A stretch of DNA of 46,896 nucleotides from Rhizobium sp. Q54 (GTDB lineage Bacteria; Pseudomonadota; Alphaproteobacteria; Rickettsiales; UBA1997), in contig CAMBXE010000009.1 in the NCBI GenBank assembly GCA_945871805.1, forward strand, positions 1 through 46,896, read 5' to 3'. The translations under genes were made by a program, and so were the position numbers. Positions 25,136 to 34,220 of the stretch are shown here, in pieces. The notes under the pieces are model-generated. The model saw only the letters and a list, made by a program, of their open reading frames with translations, was not told where the DNA came from and ran no database searches. Each line of letters begins with the position of its first letter. The stretch's first letter is position 1.

Positions 25136-25651
25136 ATGCAAATTTCTTCAAAAAAACGCCAAAAAATCGCCGGTTTTTGCGCTGCTTTTTTGCTACATTT
25201 TGTTTTGCTTGTCGTCTTTTATTTTTCGACTTCCAAAAAAGCTGAGCAGCCAGAAGTCACACTTGAGGTTGTGCTTTTGTCGCCAGGAAAAAATCACCAA
25301 GAAAAATCAATCGCCGAAATTCACGCTCTAGAAAAAGACTCGCAAAAAAAATCGCAACATTACCACATTCACTCCGACCAGGCTTCGGGCGAGGTTACGC
25401 AAAAACTAAAACCAACATTTCATCCCCTGCCCCAAATCCCCGACGAATTGCGCGACGAAGCATTTTCAAGTAATGCCCTCGCCCGCTTTTACATTTCTGC
25501 GGACGGAAATGTTTTAAATGTTGAATTGATCAAGCCCTGCGCAGATCCGCGCCTAAATGTTTTGTTGCTAAAAACTTTACAAAAATGGAAATTCCCCGCG
25601 ACAAATTTCAACACAACGCAAGAAATTAGCGTTACTTTCTCGGTTCAATAA
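25136..25651 (+). CDS. TonB-type energy transducer
   Basis: 171 residues. An N-terminal anchor ([19 protein letters not shown], residues ~13-31) is followed by a periplasmic linker that lacks the usual Pro-rich stretch and has HYHIHSDQ. The C-terminal TonB domain (~110-171) is [20 protein letters not shown], then [13 protein letters not shown]. It transmits proton-motive energy to the upstream receptor. exbB and exbD are not adjacent. The stop lies 1 nt before the ilvB start. Confidence 0.85.
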   Translation: MQISSKKRQKIAGFCAAFLLHFVLLVVFYFSTSKKAEQPEVTLEVVLLSPGKNHQEKSIAEIHALEKDSQKKSQHYHIHSDQASGEVTQKLKPTFHPLPQIPDELRDEAFSSNALARFYISADGNVLNVELIKPCADPRLNVLLLKTLQKWKFPATNFNTTQEISVTFSVQ

Positions 25652-25652
25652 A

Positions 25653-27401
25653 ATGACTAACAAACTCTCCGGCGCAGAAATCATTGTTCACGCGCTTTTA
25701 AATGAAGGTGTCGACACGATTTTTGGTTACCCGGGTGGCGCAATTTTGCCTTTTTACGACGCGCTTTTTACGCAAAAAAAACTCCACCACATTTTGACGC
25801 GTCACGAGCAAGCGGCGGCACATGCAGCTGAAGGCTATTCGCGCTCAACTGGAAAGGTTGGTGTGATCACGGTTACTTCTGGGCCAGGGGCAACTAACAC
25901 AATCACTGGGCTTACCGACGCTTACCTCGATTCGATTCCTCTCGTCTGCATTTCTGGGCAAGTTGCTACTACCGTTATTGGCACTGATGGCTTCCAAGAG
26001 GCTGATATTACTGGCCTCACCCGCTCTTGCACCAAACACAATTACCTCGTTAAAGACGTAAATGATCTTGGCAGAATCATTCACGAAGCATTTCACATTG
26101 CGCGCTCTGGCCGCCCTGGGCCCGTGCTAATTGACGTTCCAAAAGACGTTCAAAATAGTCACGGCATCTACGAAGGAAAAACTGCGCCAACGCGCGCCTC
26201 TTACGAAATCAAGAAACGCCACTTGCAGCACGACAAAATTTCGGCGGCGATTGATTTAATGCTGAAGGCCAAGCGTCCAATATTTTATACCGGCGGCGGC
26301 GTAATTAATTCAGGCGACAGAGCAAGCGAACTGCTTACAAAACTTGTGCGCGCGACCGGCTTTCCAGTCACCAGCACCTTAATGGGGCTTGGCGCATTCC
26401 CAACGACCGACTCGCATTTCGTCGGAATGCTCGGAATGCACGGCACCTACGAAGCCAACATGGCAATGTACGACTGCGACGTAATGATTAACATTGGCGC
26501 GCGTTTCGACGATCGCGTAACTGGTCGCGTTTCTGGCTTCTCGCCGCATTCGAAAAAAATTCACGTCGACATTGACGATTGCTCAATCAACAAAATTATT
26601 CACGCCGATGTGCCAATTGTCGCTGATGCGGCGGAAGCACTTGAGGCCTTGCTTGAGGCCTGGGAAAATCTTAAACCATTGGGCAAAACAGATATTTCCG
26701 ACTGGTGGAAAAAAATTAATAAATGGCAGGAAGTTGATTCACTTTCTTACGAAGGAAGTGAGAAAGAAATTAAACCAGAATACGCAATGGAAAGGCTCAA
26801 CGCCTTGACCAAAACTTCACAGCCAATTATTTCAACCGATGTTGGTCAGCACCAAATGTGGGCGGCGCAATATTTACAATTTACCGGTCCAAAAAAATGG
26901 CTCACTTCTGGCGGGCTTGGCACGATGGGTTACGGAGTTCCTGCCGCCGTTGGTGCGCAAATTGCTAATCCCGAAGCTTTGGTGATTTGTGTTAGTGGCG
27001 ATGCCAGCTTCATGATGAACATGCAAGAGCTTGCGACGATTACGCAATACAAGCTGCCGGTGAAAATAATTATTCTAAATAACCGCTACATGGGAATGGT
27101 GCGGCAGTGGCAAGAATTGGTTTACGAAAAACGCGAGAGCCAGTCTTACATGGAATCGCTGCCTGATTTTATGAAACTTGCGGAAAGTTTTGGAATTAAA
27201 GGAATTGAATGTGCAACGCCCGAACATCTCGACGAGAAAATCGTTGAGATGGTCAACCACCCCGGGCCAGTGCTGTTTAATTGCCTTGTTGCAAAGTCTG
27301 AGAATGTTTTTCCAATGATCCCCGCCGGTGCGGCCCACAATGAAATTCTTCTTGGCTCACAGGCGAAACTTTATGTCACTAAAGACATAAATGCGGTTTA
27401 G
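25653..27401 (+). CDS. ilvB: Acetolactate synthase large subunit
   Basis: 582 residues. It is a ThDP- and FAD-dependent enzyme that joins two pyruvates, or pyruvate with 2-oxobutyrate, at the start of valine, leucine and isoleucine synthesis. The ThDP-activating Glu lies in [15 protein letters not shown], the substrate loop begins [15 protein letters not shown], and the ThDP/Mg site is GDASFMMN through [13 protein letters not shown]. The regulatory small subunit (ilvN/ilvH) normally follows and is missing here; an unrelated orphan starts 27 bp later. It is separated from the tonB gene by 1 nt. Confidence 0.95.
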   Translation: MTNKLSGAEIIVHALLNEGVDTIFGYPGGAILPFYDALFTQKKLHHILTRHEQAAAHAAEGYSRSTGKVGVITVTSGPGATNTITGLTDAYLDSIPLVCISGQVATTVIGTDGFQEADITGLTRSCTKHNYLVKDVNDLGRIIHEAFHIARSGRPGPVLIDVPKDVQNSHGIYEGKTAPTRASYEIKKRHLQHDKISAAIDLMLKAKRPIFYTGGGVINSGDRASELLTKLVRATGFPVTSTLMGLGAFPTTDSHFVGMLGMHGTYEANMAMYDCDVMINIGARFDDRVTGRVSGFSPHSKKIHVDIDDCSINKIIHADVPIVADAAEALEALLEAWENLKPLGKTDISDWWKKINKWQEVDSLSYEGSEKEIKPEYAMERLNALTKTSQPIISTDVGQHQMWAAQYLQFTGPKKWLTSGGLGTMGYGVPAAVGAQIANPEALVICVSGDASFMMNMQELATITQYKLPVKIIILNNRYMGMVRQWQELVYEKRESQSYMESLPDFMKLAESFGIKGIECATPEHLDEKIVEMVNHPGPVLFNCLVAKSENVFPMIPAGAAHNEILLGSQAKLYVTKDINAV

Positions 27402-27428
27402 TTAATCTTCAAAAACAATCCTAAAATA

Positions 27429-29936
27429 ATGCCTAAATCATCTCCTTTATTAGCGGTCGGCGATAAATACTCTCCAGCTGTAGAAACAGTCGTTGATGAA
27501 ATAGAGAAAAAATTTCTGAAGGTTCTCGAAACCCAAGAAGGAAAGGTTTTGGCCAAAAAATTTGACGAGATCTGTGGTGATCAAAATTCTTACCTAGCTT
27601 TACGCGTTGAGGAGATTTTTGCTCACGCTAAAAATCTTGATAAAGACTTAAGCACGGATGGCGCTTCTACAGATAGGAAACCAATCACTAATAATGTTAA
27701 GTTTGGTGGCAAAGATATTAAAACCATTGGTGGCAGTACTACAGAAATCACTACAGCACTTGGTGAGAAAACAAACAAAACAGGGGAAAAACTTGCCGCT
27801 GCAAAAGCAGCTTTAAAAGAGCTGTTCAAAGATTCTAAAGATGCAGCAGACAAGAATGGTGATGGAGGCGATTTCTACACAAAAATTGACGCGCTAAAAG
27901 ATCTTAAATCCACAGCTAAATTCCTAGAAAACTTTCCAGCAATAAAAGCTAGATCAGATCAGATCACTCAATGCAAAACAGCGCTTTCTGCATTGAATAA
28001 TCTCGGAATCAAAGACTCTATTACAGAGGTTTTTGTCCTTTATTCTAGAGATCCGGATGAAGCAAAATCTCTCTTAAGAGCAAGTGCGGCTAATTCCGAT
28101 TCTTACAAAGAAAACTCCTCCGATTTTGCCCAACTTCAGTTGCGCGCACTTTCTTATCCATCTTTAACAGAAATCGGCAATTTCCGCATTCCAGAGCTAG
28201 CGGGTGTGATATTAGAAATAACTCCCGAAGATACTTCCTTAAGCACTCCAGAAAAACACGTCATGACCTTTACCAGTCACGAAAATGCTAAAGCTTTTTG
28301 GGAAAAATTATCTTGGAAATGCATAAAGGATGGGAAGGAAGTTTTTTCTGGCACAATTCCACCTAAACCAACTGGCAATGAACTAACCCTTGACCTTGGT
28401 TCCTCGGACGAAAATCCAATAGAGACTCTAGGCGAAAGAATCAGATACAGCCACGAGGCTTACAAAGAGAATAAGGCTTTTGTTGATTCAAGATTTGATC
28501 GCACAACTAAAAAATTAGCAGCTGCAGCACTGAATTTAACTGCTGGCGTTCCGCTTGTTCCGATGGTCTGCTTCGGACTTGGTAAAACCTTTCAATGGAC
28601 TCACGAAAAAACAGGATTTGGCTCTACTCTCGCAAGAACATTTCTTCATACTGCTAAGTTAGGATTAGAAAATTCTCACTTATTTTCACTTAAAGACCCC
28701 GATAATAAAACAACGTGGCCAATTGGCACTGCTTTAAAAGATTCAGAAAAATCACTGAAGGCGATTGATCGGAGAGAGAGTAAAATTGTTGAATCGAAAA
28801 ATAAGTTTAAGATACCAAATTTTATTAGAGGAGCTTCTGCGATCTTAACTGGCTTTGTTGGTGCGATATTTAATTTGACCAGCATTCCTCTTAACTTGAT
28901 TGGAGATTTTTATATTAACGTAGCTGCTAAAGATCTAAAAAATTCTGCAAAAGAAGGCGGGGTTTTGACTAAAATGGTTGCTTATCCTCTTGCTGCCGTG
29001 GCAACGGTACTCGGCGCCGGATTTCGAATTCCAGGAATGCTTTGCAGATCAGCTGGATCAATTCTATCCGCAGATGCTAACTGCCTTGCCGATGCGCGGA
29101 GCGGAAAAACCGATCTGTTATCCGGAATCGGAAGAGTAGTTCGCCAAGTTGATAACTTCACTCAAAGACAGGGAAGATCTCAAGCGGCGCCTGATGACAA
29201 AATTGCAGAAAAAATAAACTTTACCAAAACGCAGCTAACTGATCCCGATCTAGAGGAGGTTAGAACAAGAGCACTAGATATATTTAAGAATATCCAGTCA
29301 CCAAACTTTGTCTCTTCGGGCATTCCGAAAGATAAGAGAGAATATTGCGAAGTGGCCGAATTAACGCTTAACGATCACGCGTATAAACTATTATTCTCGC
29401 CTGTTGATGGAGCGATTTCAATTGTTAACCCTCAAAAAGATCTCAACTTTAATGAAAAAGTGAATTCATGGAATACGGACATGAGCGAAAAAACTGATCG
29501 AGACAAATTCAAAGAGCTGATAAAAAAACTAGAAGCAAAGACAAGTGCCGATGAAAAACGCGTTGATAATAATGAAGTCACTAGAGCGAGAGACAATGGG
29601 GGATTAAATTATAATAAATTTGCGGAAAAAAATCGCGCTTTCGAAGTAGATAAAGACAAATCAAAGAACGGAGAAATTAATTTCAAACACGCTGGTGATC
29701 AATACGAATACCGCGTCGATGCTTTTGCGACAGATAAAAAGGTGGTTCTTCATCGCAAAAAGGGTAAAGATATGATTCCAGTTGGTGGATTAGATGAATT
29801 TAAAATAATCAGCAAAGTCTTTGCCAATAATGAGTTTGAGTTTTCTAATCCTTTCGCAAAACCATCTGCCTCTCCTAAAGCAACAATAGCTCAGGCGCTA
29901 GCTGAAGCCAAAACCAAAAATTATTTTTCGCAATAA
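27429..29936 (+). CDS. Large orphan protein, possibly secreted effector-like
   Basis: 835 residues, no recognised domain. The N-terminal 350 residues are charged and mostly helical, with no signal peptide. Three hydrophobic zones follow: ~365-390 (AAAALNLTAGVPLVPMVCFG), ~475-505 (ASAILTGFVGAIFNLTSIP, NLIGDFYI) and ~525-555 (MVAYPLAAVATVLGAGFRIP). The last 250 residues are again polar and Lys/Asp-rich. Arg codons are often AGA, while neighbours favour CGC/CGT, so acquisition is possible. A large, unrelated protein with central hydrophobic hairpins and no Sec signal fits an effector or toxin-like role, but that is only inference. It follows ilvB by 27 bp. Confidence 0.7.
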   Translation: MPKSSPLLAVGDKYSPAVETVVDEIEKKFLKVLETQEGKVLAKKFDEICGDQNSYLALRVEEIFAHAKNLDKDLSTDGASTDRKPITNNVKFGGKDIKTIGGSTTEITTALGEKTNKTGEKLAAAKAALKELFKDSKDAADKNGDGGDFYTKIDALKDLKSTAKFLENFPAIKARSDQITQCKTALSALNNLGIKDSITEVFVLYSRDPDEAKSLLRASAANSDSYKENSSDFAQLQLRALSYPSLTEIGNFRIPELAGVILEITPEDTSLSTPEKHVMTFTSHENAKAFWEKLSWKCIKDGKEVFSGTIPPKPTGNELTLDLGSSDENPIETLGERIRYSHEAYKENKAFVDSRFDRTTKKLAAAALNLTAGVPLVPMVCFGLGKTFQWTHEKTGFGSTLARTFLHTAKLGLENSHLFSLKDPDNKTTWPIGTALKDSEKSLKAIDRRESKIVESKNKFKIPNFIRGASAILTGFVGAIFNLTSIPLNLIGDFYINVAAKDLKNSAKEGGVLTKMVAYPLAAVATVLGAGFRIPGMLCRSAGSILSADANCLADARSGKTDLLSGIGRVVRQVDNFTQRQGRSQAAPDDKIAEKINFTKTQLTDPDLEEVRTRALDIFKNIQSPNFVSSGIPKDKREYCEVAELTLNDHAYKLLFSPVDGAISIVNPQKDLNFNEKVNSWNTDMSEKTDRDKFKELIKKLEAKTSADEKRVDNNEVTRARDNGGLNYNKFAEKNRAFEVDKDKSKNGEINFKHAGDQYEYRVDAFATDKKVVLHRKKGKDMIPVGGLDEFKIISKVFANNEFEFSNPFAKPSASPKATIAQALAEAKTKNYFSQ

Positions 29937-29964
29937 TCTCAATCTTTAAATTTTTGCAATTGCG

Positions 29965-30750
29965 GTGAGTCTAAAAATTTTTACCCTCCTTGAAAAGTTT
30001 GGTCATTTCACTTTATTGAACTTGGCCAAACTTGGCGAGATTACGATCTTCGCCGCGAATAGCGTTGCCGCTTGCTTCACGCCACCTTTTTATCCACGCT
30101 TAATCTTGCGTCAGTTTTTGCAGATCGGATATTTTTCACTTCCTGTTGTTGGTCTCACTGCGATTTTTTCTGGCGCGGTTTTGGCGCTGCAAAGCTATTC
30201 CGGGTTCTCGCGCTTTAATGCTGAAAGCACGATTGCCACTGTGGTTGTCTTGTCGATTACTCGCGAGCTTGGCCCAGTTCTTGCTGGTTTAATGGTTGCT
30301 GGGCGCGTTGGCGCTTCAATGGCCGCAGCGATCGGAACAATGAAAGTTACCGAGCAACTTGATGCGTTACGCACACTTTCGACCAATCCCTTTAAATATT
30401 TAATTGCCCCACGCGTGATTGCTGGCGTGTTGATGTTGCCGCTTCTCGTTCTGGTTGCTGACGTGATTGGCGTAATGGGCGGATATCTAGTCAGCGTGCA
30501 TTCTCTCGGCTTTTCTTCTGGCCCTTACATCGCCAGCACCTTCAAATTTTTAGAACAAATCGACGTCGTCTCTGGCCTTACCAAAGCCGCTTTCTTCGGC
30601 TTCGTCATCTCAATTATGGGTTGCTATTTCGGCTACAATTCCAAAGGCGGCGCCGAAGGTGTGGGAATCGCTACAACCAACGCTGTCGTGTCGGCATCGA
30701 TTGCGATCCTTCTCCTGAATTACATCATCACCGGAATATTTTTTGGGTAA
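29965..30750 (+). CDS. mlaE: MlaE family ABC permease
   Basis: 261 residues from a GTG. MlaE/YrbE permeases move phospholipids between the inner membrane and the MlaD hexamer to keep outer-membrane asymmetry. ITRELGPVLAGLMVAGRVGA and AAIGTMKVTEQLDALRTLST are the family signature, followed by four membrane helices. The ATPase mlaF and the MCE protein mlaD are not adjacent, so it is an isolated permease. The Gly-rich C-terminal half (GCYFGYNSKGGAEGVGIATT) is complete. rlmJ starts 3 nt after the stop. Confidence 0.93.
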   Translation: MSLKIFTLLEKFGHFTLLNLAKLGEITIFAANSVAACFTPPFYPRLILRQFLQIGYFSLPVVGLTAIFSGAVLALQSYSGFSRFNAESTIATVVVLSITRELGPVLAGLMVAGRVGASMAAAIGTMKVTEQLDALRTLSTNPFKYLIAPRVIAGVLMLPLLVLVADVIGVMGGYLVSVHSLGFSSGPYIASTFKFLEQIDVVSGLTKAAFFGFVISIMGCYFGYNSKGGAEGVGIATTNAVVSASIAILLLNYIITGIFFG

Positions 30751-30753
30751 ATA

Positions 30754-31599
30754 ATGAACTACCACCACATCTACCACGCCGGCAATTTTGCTGATGTCTT
30801 CAAGCACGTTATTCTTACGCTTTGCCTAGAAAAATTTCACGAAAAGCCAGCGCCATTTTTTGTTTTAGACACTCACGCCGGCATCGGAAAATATGATCTT
30901 GCTGACGAGAAATCTCTCAAAACTTTCGAAGCTGAAGAAGGAATAAAAAAACTTCTTCAACAAAAAAATTTCACCGATTTTTTGCCTGAGCGTTACTTAA
31001 GAATTTTAGCAAAAATTAATAACTGCGAAATTTCTGAATTACCCGAAAAACTCAAGATTTACGCGGGTTCACCAATGTTAATAAAAGATTATTTACGTCG
31101 CGGTGATCACGCCATTTTTGCCGAATTACATCGTGAAGATTTTATTCAACTGCGCCGCAATTTCGTCGGCAATCCAAAATTTTCTTTGTTTAATCAGGAT
31201 GGTTTTGCGTTCTTAAAATCGAAACTTCCTCCAGTTGAAAAGCGCGGCTTAATTCTTATCGATCCATCTTTTGAAAAAGATCAAAGTAAAATTTCTGTTG
31301 ATTACGAAAAAATTATTTTGGGCATGCAAGAATCTTACCGGCGCTTCGCTCACGGGGTTTATTTAATTTGGTATCCAATCATTAAAAGTGACGAAGAAGT
31401 TCTGAAAAATTTTTACGAAAAAATGTCAAAGCTGAAGTTTGAAAAATCTCTACATTTCACTTTTGATCTCAGAAAAACAGAAGATGAAACAAGAATGAAA
31501 TCGTGTGGAATGTTTATTTTCAACGCCCCGTGGCAGTTAGAAGAGAAGTTAAAGATTATCCTACCGCGCATCTCTGAGGCTCTAAAAGCTAACATCTAG
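30754..31599 (+). CDS. rlmJ: 23S rRNA (adenine-N6) methyltransferase RlmJ
   Basis: 281 residues. The N-terminal signature NYHHIYHAGNFADVFKHV and DTHAGIGKYDL (SAM site) are characteristic of RlmJ, which methylates A2030 of 23S rRNA in E. coli. The catalytic motif IV, normally DPPY or DPPF, reads LILIDPSFEKD here. The second proline is therefore Ser, which is unusual for N6-adenine methyltransferases. The rest of the fold is intact, including VYLIWYPI and the acidic end. It is cotranscribed with mlaE. Confidence 0.93.
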   Translation: MNYHHIYHAGNFADVFKHVILTLCLEKFHEKPAPFFVLDTHAGIGKYDLADEKSLKTFEAEEGIKKLLQQKNFTDFLPERYLRILAKINNCEISELPEKLKIYAGSPMLIKDYLRRGDHAIFAELHREDFIQLRRNFVGNPKFSLFNQDGFAFLKSKLPPVEKRGLILIDPSFEKDQSKISVDYEKIILGMQESYRRFAHGVYLIWYPIIKSDEEVLKNFYEKMSKLKFEKSLHFTFDLRKTEDETRMKSCGMFIFNAPWQLEEKLKIILPRISEALKANI

Positions 31600-31639
31600 C
31601 CATCATTCATTTGGCGTCACCGCGTCTTCATGTTTACTT

Positions 31640-31788
31640 CCCCTAAATTTTTCTTTCCATTGCACCGCGCTCTGGTCTGTCACCCCGGCGAATGCAGGGG
31701 TCCATGCGGAGAAGAGTTGCTCTCGGTCTTTTATTTTTTACAAAATACTTGCGATGAGATAGACCCCGTCATGAAGACGGGGCGACAC
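31640..31788. repeat. Family B element 3, apparently unexpanded
   Basis: It shares the left flank ATTTTTCTTTCCA and CGCTCT..TCTGTCACCCC with element 1. Its core arms are CTGTCACCCCGG..GGGGTCCA and TAGACCCCG..GGGGCGACA (31677-31788), enclosing a T-rich middle. Only one CTCTGGTCTGTCACC unit precedes the core, whereas element 1 has four or five. It lies in the 257-bp gap after rlmJ, which holds no gene. Confidence 0.8.
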
Positions 31789-31809
31789 ACGCAGAGAGAG
31801 AGAGGCTCA

Positions 31810-31858
31810 CGTAACACGTAATGGGGTAATGGCGCGATATAATGAAGGATCTTGGGTC
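31810..31858. repeat. Degenerate family C end
   Basis: On the minus strand GACCCAAGATCCTTCATTAT and then CGCGCCATTACC follow the pilin stop. This parallels AACCCAGATCCGTTATTAG..CGCCATTATC of the family C arms with several mismatches. The stop codon TGA of the pilin-like gene (31857-31859) lies at the repeat edge. Confidence 0.55.
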
Positions 31859-32831
31859 AAATCAGCTTAATCGACCACTTCTTGCTCAAGTAGGCTTCGA
31901 TGTCGGTAATTTCGTCGGGTTTAAGCACGCGATTGAAGATTATTATTTCACCGAATTGCACCGTCAAAGTTGTAGAACTAGCCGGAACAGTTTTAGTTAA
32001 AGAGAAAGGGGCAGAAGCAAGAGCCGGAACGCAATCGGAGCTAGTTCTGCTGTCTACAGATTTTGACGAGCCATTGAAGTTAAGTCTGGTAGTAGAGCCG
32101 TTAACCGTTGAAGATCCCGCATCATCCCCGTAACGCACGATTCTAAATAGAGCCAACATGTTGCTTGAGTTCATGTCGAAGGTTTTGTCGCCACCGTTAA
32201 ATTGTAGATTTCCGGTATTACTACCCCAGTAATTCAAACTAAATTGAGTGCACGCTCCGCTAATATCGCCAATCGAAAATATTTGAGATTGAGATCCGCC
32301 ACCATTGCTTGCTGAAGCTACGATAAAAATTGTAAAACTCGGATTATTTGTCAGATCCAAATTCGCCGATGTCGACATTCTTTGAACCGAAGAAGGAGTT
32401 GAAAAAGATTGTAAAACCGGCAGCCCCGCAGATTGGCCCTTCGCAATGTAAGTCGGCTTATTGGAGGAAATATTTTGAACCAAAGAATATTTAAACTGAT
32501 TATGCGGATTGATGTCGTACCAAGTAGTAACCTGAACTCCGTCCGACTCTTCAGAATCAGCAAAACTTTTTTCGCTAGTTGTTTCAAACCAAATTAATAG
32601 CCCGGCAATGCTGTTAACCGCAGAAGAAGAAGTTAGGCTACGAGCGCTATTAATCCGAAACTGATAAACCAACCTAGTGGCAGAGGTGATACCAGAAATA
32701 ATGATGCCAATAATCAAAATAACGATTGAAAGCTCTATCAAGGAAAATGCCCTGGGAGCAGCATCAGAAGACTTTAGATCCTTAGGAGTATTCTCGGAAA
32801 AAGTCTTCGGAGTTTGGAATTTTTTTTGCAT
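31857..32831 (-). CDS. Type IV pilin-like protein with LamG-like C-terminal domain
   Basis: 324 residues. A long charged leader (~30 residues) precedes the class III/type IV prepilin motif AFSLIELSIVILIIGIIISG. Cleavage would fall before Phe, with Ala at -1 instead of the common Gly. After the helix a ~230-residue beta-rich domain follows. It ends FGEIIIFNRVLKPDEITDIE and YLSKKW, typical of concanavalin A-like LamG_3 domains. Such proteins are minor pilins or surface adhesins. The gene overlaps the ccmA stop by 1 nt (TAATG). No prepilin peptidase or assembly genes are in the window. Confidence 0.82.
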   Translation of the reverse strand: MQKKFQTPKTFSENTPKDLKSSDAAPRAFSLIELSIVILIIGIIISGITSATRLVYQFRINSARSLTSSSAVNSIAGLLIWFETTSEKSFADSEESDGVQVTTWYDINPHNQFKYSLVQNISSNKPTYIAKGQSAGLPVLQSFSTPSSVQRMSTSANLDLTNNPSFTIFIVASASNGGGSQSQIFSIGDISGACTQFSLNYWGSNTGNLQFNGGDKTFDMNSSNMLALFRIVRYGDDAGSSTVNGSTTRLNFNGSSKSVDSRTSSDCVPALASAPFSLTKTVPASSTTLTVQFGEIIIFNRVLKPDEITDIEAYLSKKWSIKLI

Positions 32832-33439
32832 TAATTGAAGTCTTCTAAATTTAATCGCGGCCCGAGATCGAAAAAAATTTCATCGTGAGTGGCAATGATT
32901 ACCAGCCCACCTTCTCTGACTCTAGTTTCAAGCAGACCGTGTAATTTTTCCTTACTCTCCTTGTCAAGATTGTTTGACGGCTCATCTAAAAACCACACAG
33001 CAGCTGGACAACATAATAATCGCGCCAACATCACTTTTTTCTGCCAGCCCGCAGAAAGTTTTTTTACTTTTTGATCAGAAAAATTTACGAGACCAAAAAA
33101 ACTTAATCCCGATTGCAGCGCTATTTCTGTATCTGACAACTTGGTGTAGAACCTTAAATTCTCTAGCACCGTAAGCTCTTGCTCTAAAAAATTTTTGTGA
33201 CCGATAAATTGTGAATCACCATTAAAATCAGCGCGAAAATTTTCGACATCTTCCCCGCCCCACAAAATTTTTCCCGAACTTGGCTTGGAAATTCCCGCAA
33301 TAATTTTCAACAAACTGCTTTTGCCGCAACCATTTCTACCTTTGATTACTAAGGCCGAATTGAGGCCGATTGAAAAGCCGAGATCGGAAAATATTTTCTT
33401 GTCATCTTTAAAAAGACTGAGATTTTGAACTGTGAGCAT
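32831..33439 (-). CDS. ccmA: Cytochrome c biogenesis ATP-binding protein CcmA
   Basis: 202 residues, typical of CcmA. Walker A is IKGRNGCGKSSLLKII, the signature is KKLSAGWQKKVMLARLL, and Walker B is VWFLDEPSNNLDKE. The H-loop is IATHDEIFF. CcmA with CcmB and CcmC releases holo-CcmE in heme delivery to c-type cytochromes. The SAGW-type signature, replacing SGGQ, is the CcmA mark. ccmB does not follow; a pilin-like gene does, with a 1-nt overlap. Confidence 0.93.
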   Translation of the reverse strand: MLTVQNLSLFKDDKKIFSDLGFSIGLNSALVIKGRNGCGKSSLLKIIAGISKPSSGKILWGGEDVENFRADFNGDSQFIGHKNFLEQELTVLENLRFYTKLSDTEIALQSGLSFFGLVNFSDQKVKKLSAGWQKKVMLARLLCCPAAVWFLDEPSNNLDKESKEKLHGLLETRVREGGLVIIATHDEIFFDLGPRLNLEDFN

Positions 33440-33470
33440 ATGCTGCGAGGCCTTGAATTTACTGACTAAA

Positions 33471-34130
33471 ATGACAATAGAATTTTACGAACATTCCGAA
33501 ACAACAAGCCCAAAATATCTAGTAATTTTTTTACACGGTTACGGAGCTAACGGCGAAAATTTAATTAATCTTTGGCACGAATTCAAATATGTTTTGCCTG
33601 AGGCGCATTACATTTCTCCCAATGCAATCGAACCATGCGAGGGTGGGTTTCCTGATTCTTACCAATGGTTTACACTCTACAACTGCGGGGATCGCCGTGG
33701 TTTACTCGAAACCGCTCATCACATCAAAAGTGCCAATAAAACTTTAAAAAAATTTATCGGCGAACAGCTCGCGCGCTTCAATTTAACCGCCGAAAAATTA
33801 TTTCTCGTCGGCTTCTCGCAAGGCGCGATGATGGCGATTTATCAAGGCTTCATCGCTACTAAAAAATTCGCCGGCGTGATTTCATTTTCTGGAAAAGTTG
33901 TTCTTCCTGAAATGGTCGGCGAAAAAATTAATTCAAAACCCGAGATCTGTTTAATCCACGGCGAAGAAGATTCTGTGCTGCCTTTCGAAAATTTCCTCGA
34001 AGCAAAACAGCTTCTCGAAGAGCAAGAAGTTGAACATGAATCTCACCCCGTTCCCCATCTCGATCACTCCATCGACATCCACGGAATCCGTGTTGCGCAG
34101 CATTTCATCAAAAAACAAATCGGCGCATGA
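33471..34130 (+). CDS. Carboxylesterase/phospholipase family hydrolase
   Basis: 219 residues from the ATG at 33471; a GTG further upstream would overlap ccmA. Alpha/beta hydrolase of the phospholipase/carboxylesterase family: oxyanion loop LHGYGANGENL, nucleophile elbow GFSQGAMMAI, acid in HGEEDSVLPFEN, and His in PHLDHSIDIHGI. It resembles YpfH/bacterial lysophospholipase-like enzymes. It would hydrolyse esters in the cytosol. The stop overlaps an ATG at 34127 by 4 nt (ATGA), probably the original start of the phosphatase that follows. Confidence 0.91.
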   Translation: MTIEFYEHSETTSPKYLVIFLHGYGANGENLINLWHEFKYVLPEAHYISPNAIEPCEGGFPDSYQWFTLYNCGDRRGLLETAHHIKSANKTLKKFIGEQLARFNLTAEKLFLVGFSQGAMMAIYQGFIATKKFAGVISFSGKVVLPEMVGEKINSKPEICLIHGEEDSVLPFENFLEAKQLLEEQEVEHESHPVPHLDHSIDIHGIRVAQHFIKKQIGA

Positions 34131-34220
34131 ATACTAAGAAGTTCACTCATTCTTCTTGTTCTAGCTTGCAATATTTCTGGCGCCTTCGCCAAGCCCGCGT
34201 CACTTCTAACTTTCGACGAA
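34127..34220 (+). other. Out-of-frame signal peptide before the phosphatase gene
   Basis: ATG 34127 overlaps the esterase stop as ATGA. It reads MNTKK and then, after a shift of one base, LILLVLACNISGAFAK and PASLLTFDE, leading in frame to the phosphatase ATG at 34221. In the sequence as given the frame started by ATG 34127 does not join the phosphatase. The frame that does join begins directly after a TGA without any start codon. Confidence 0.75.
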
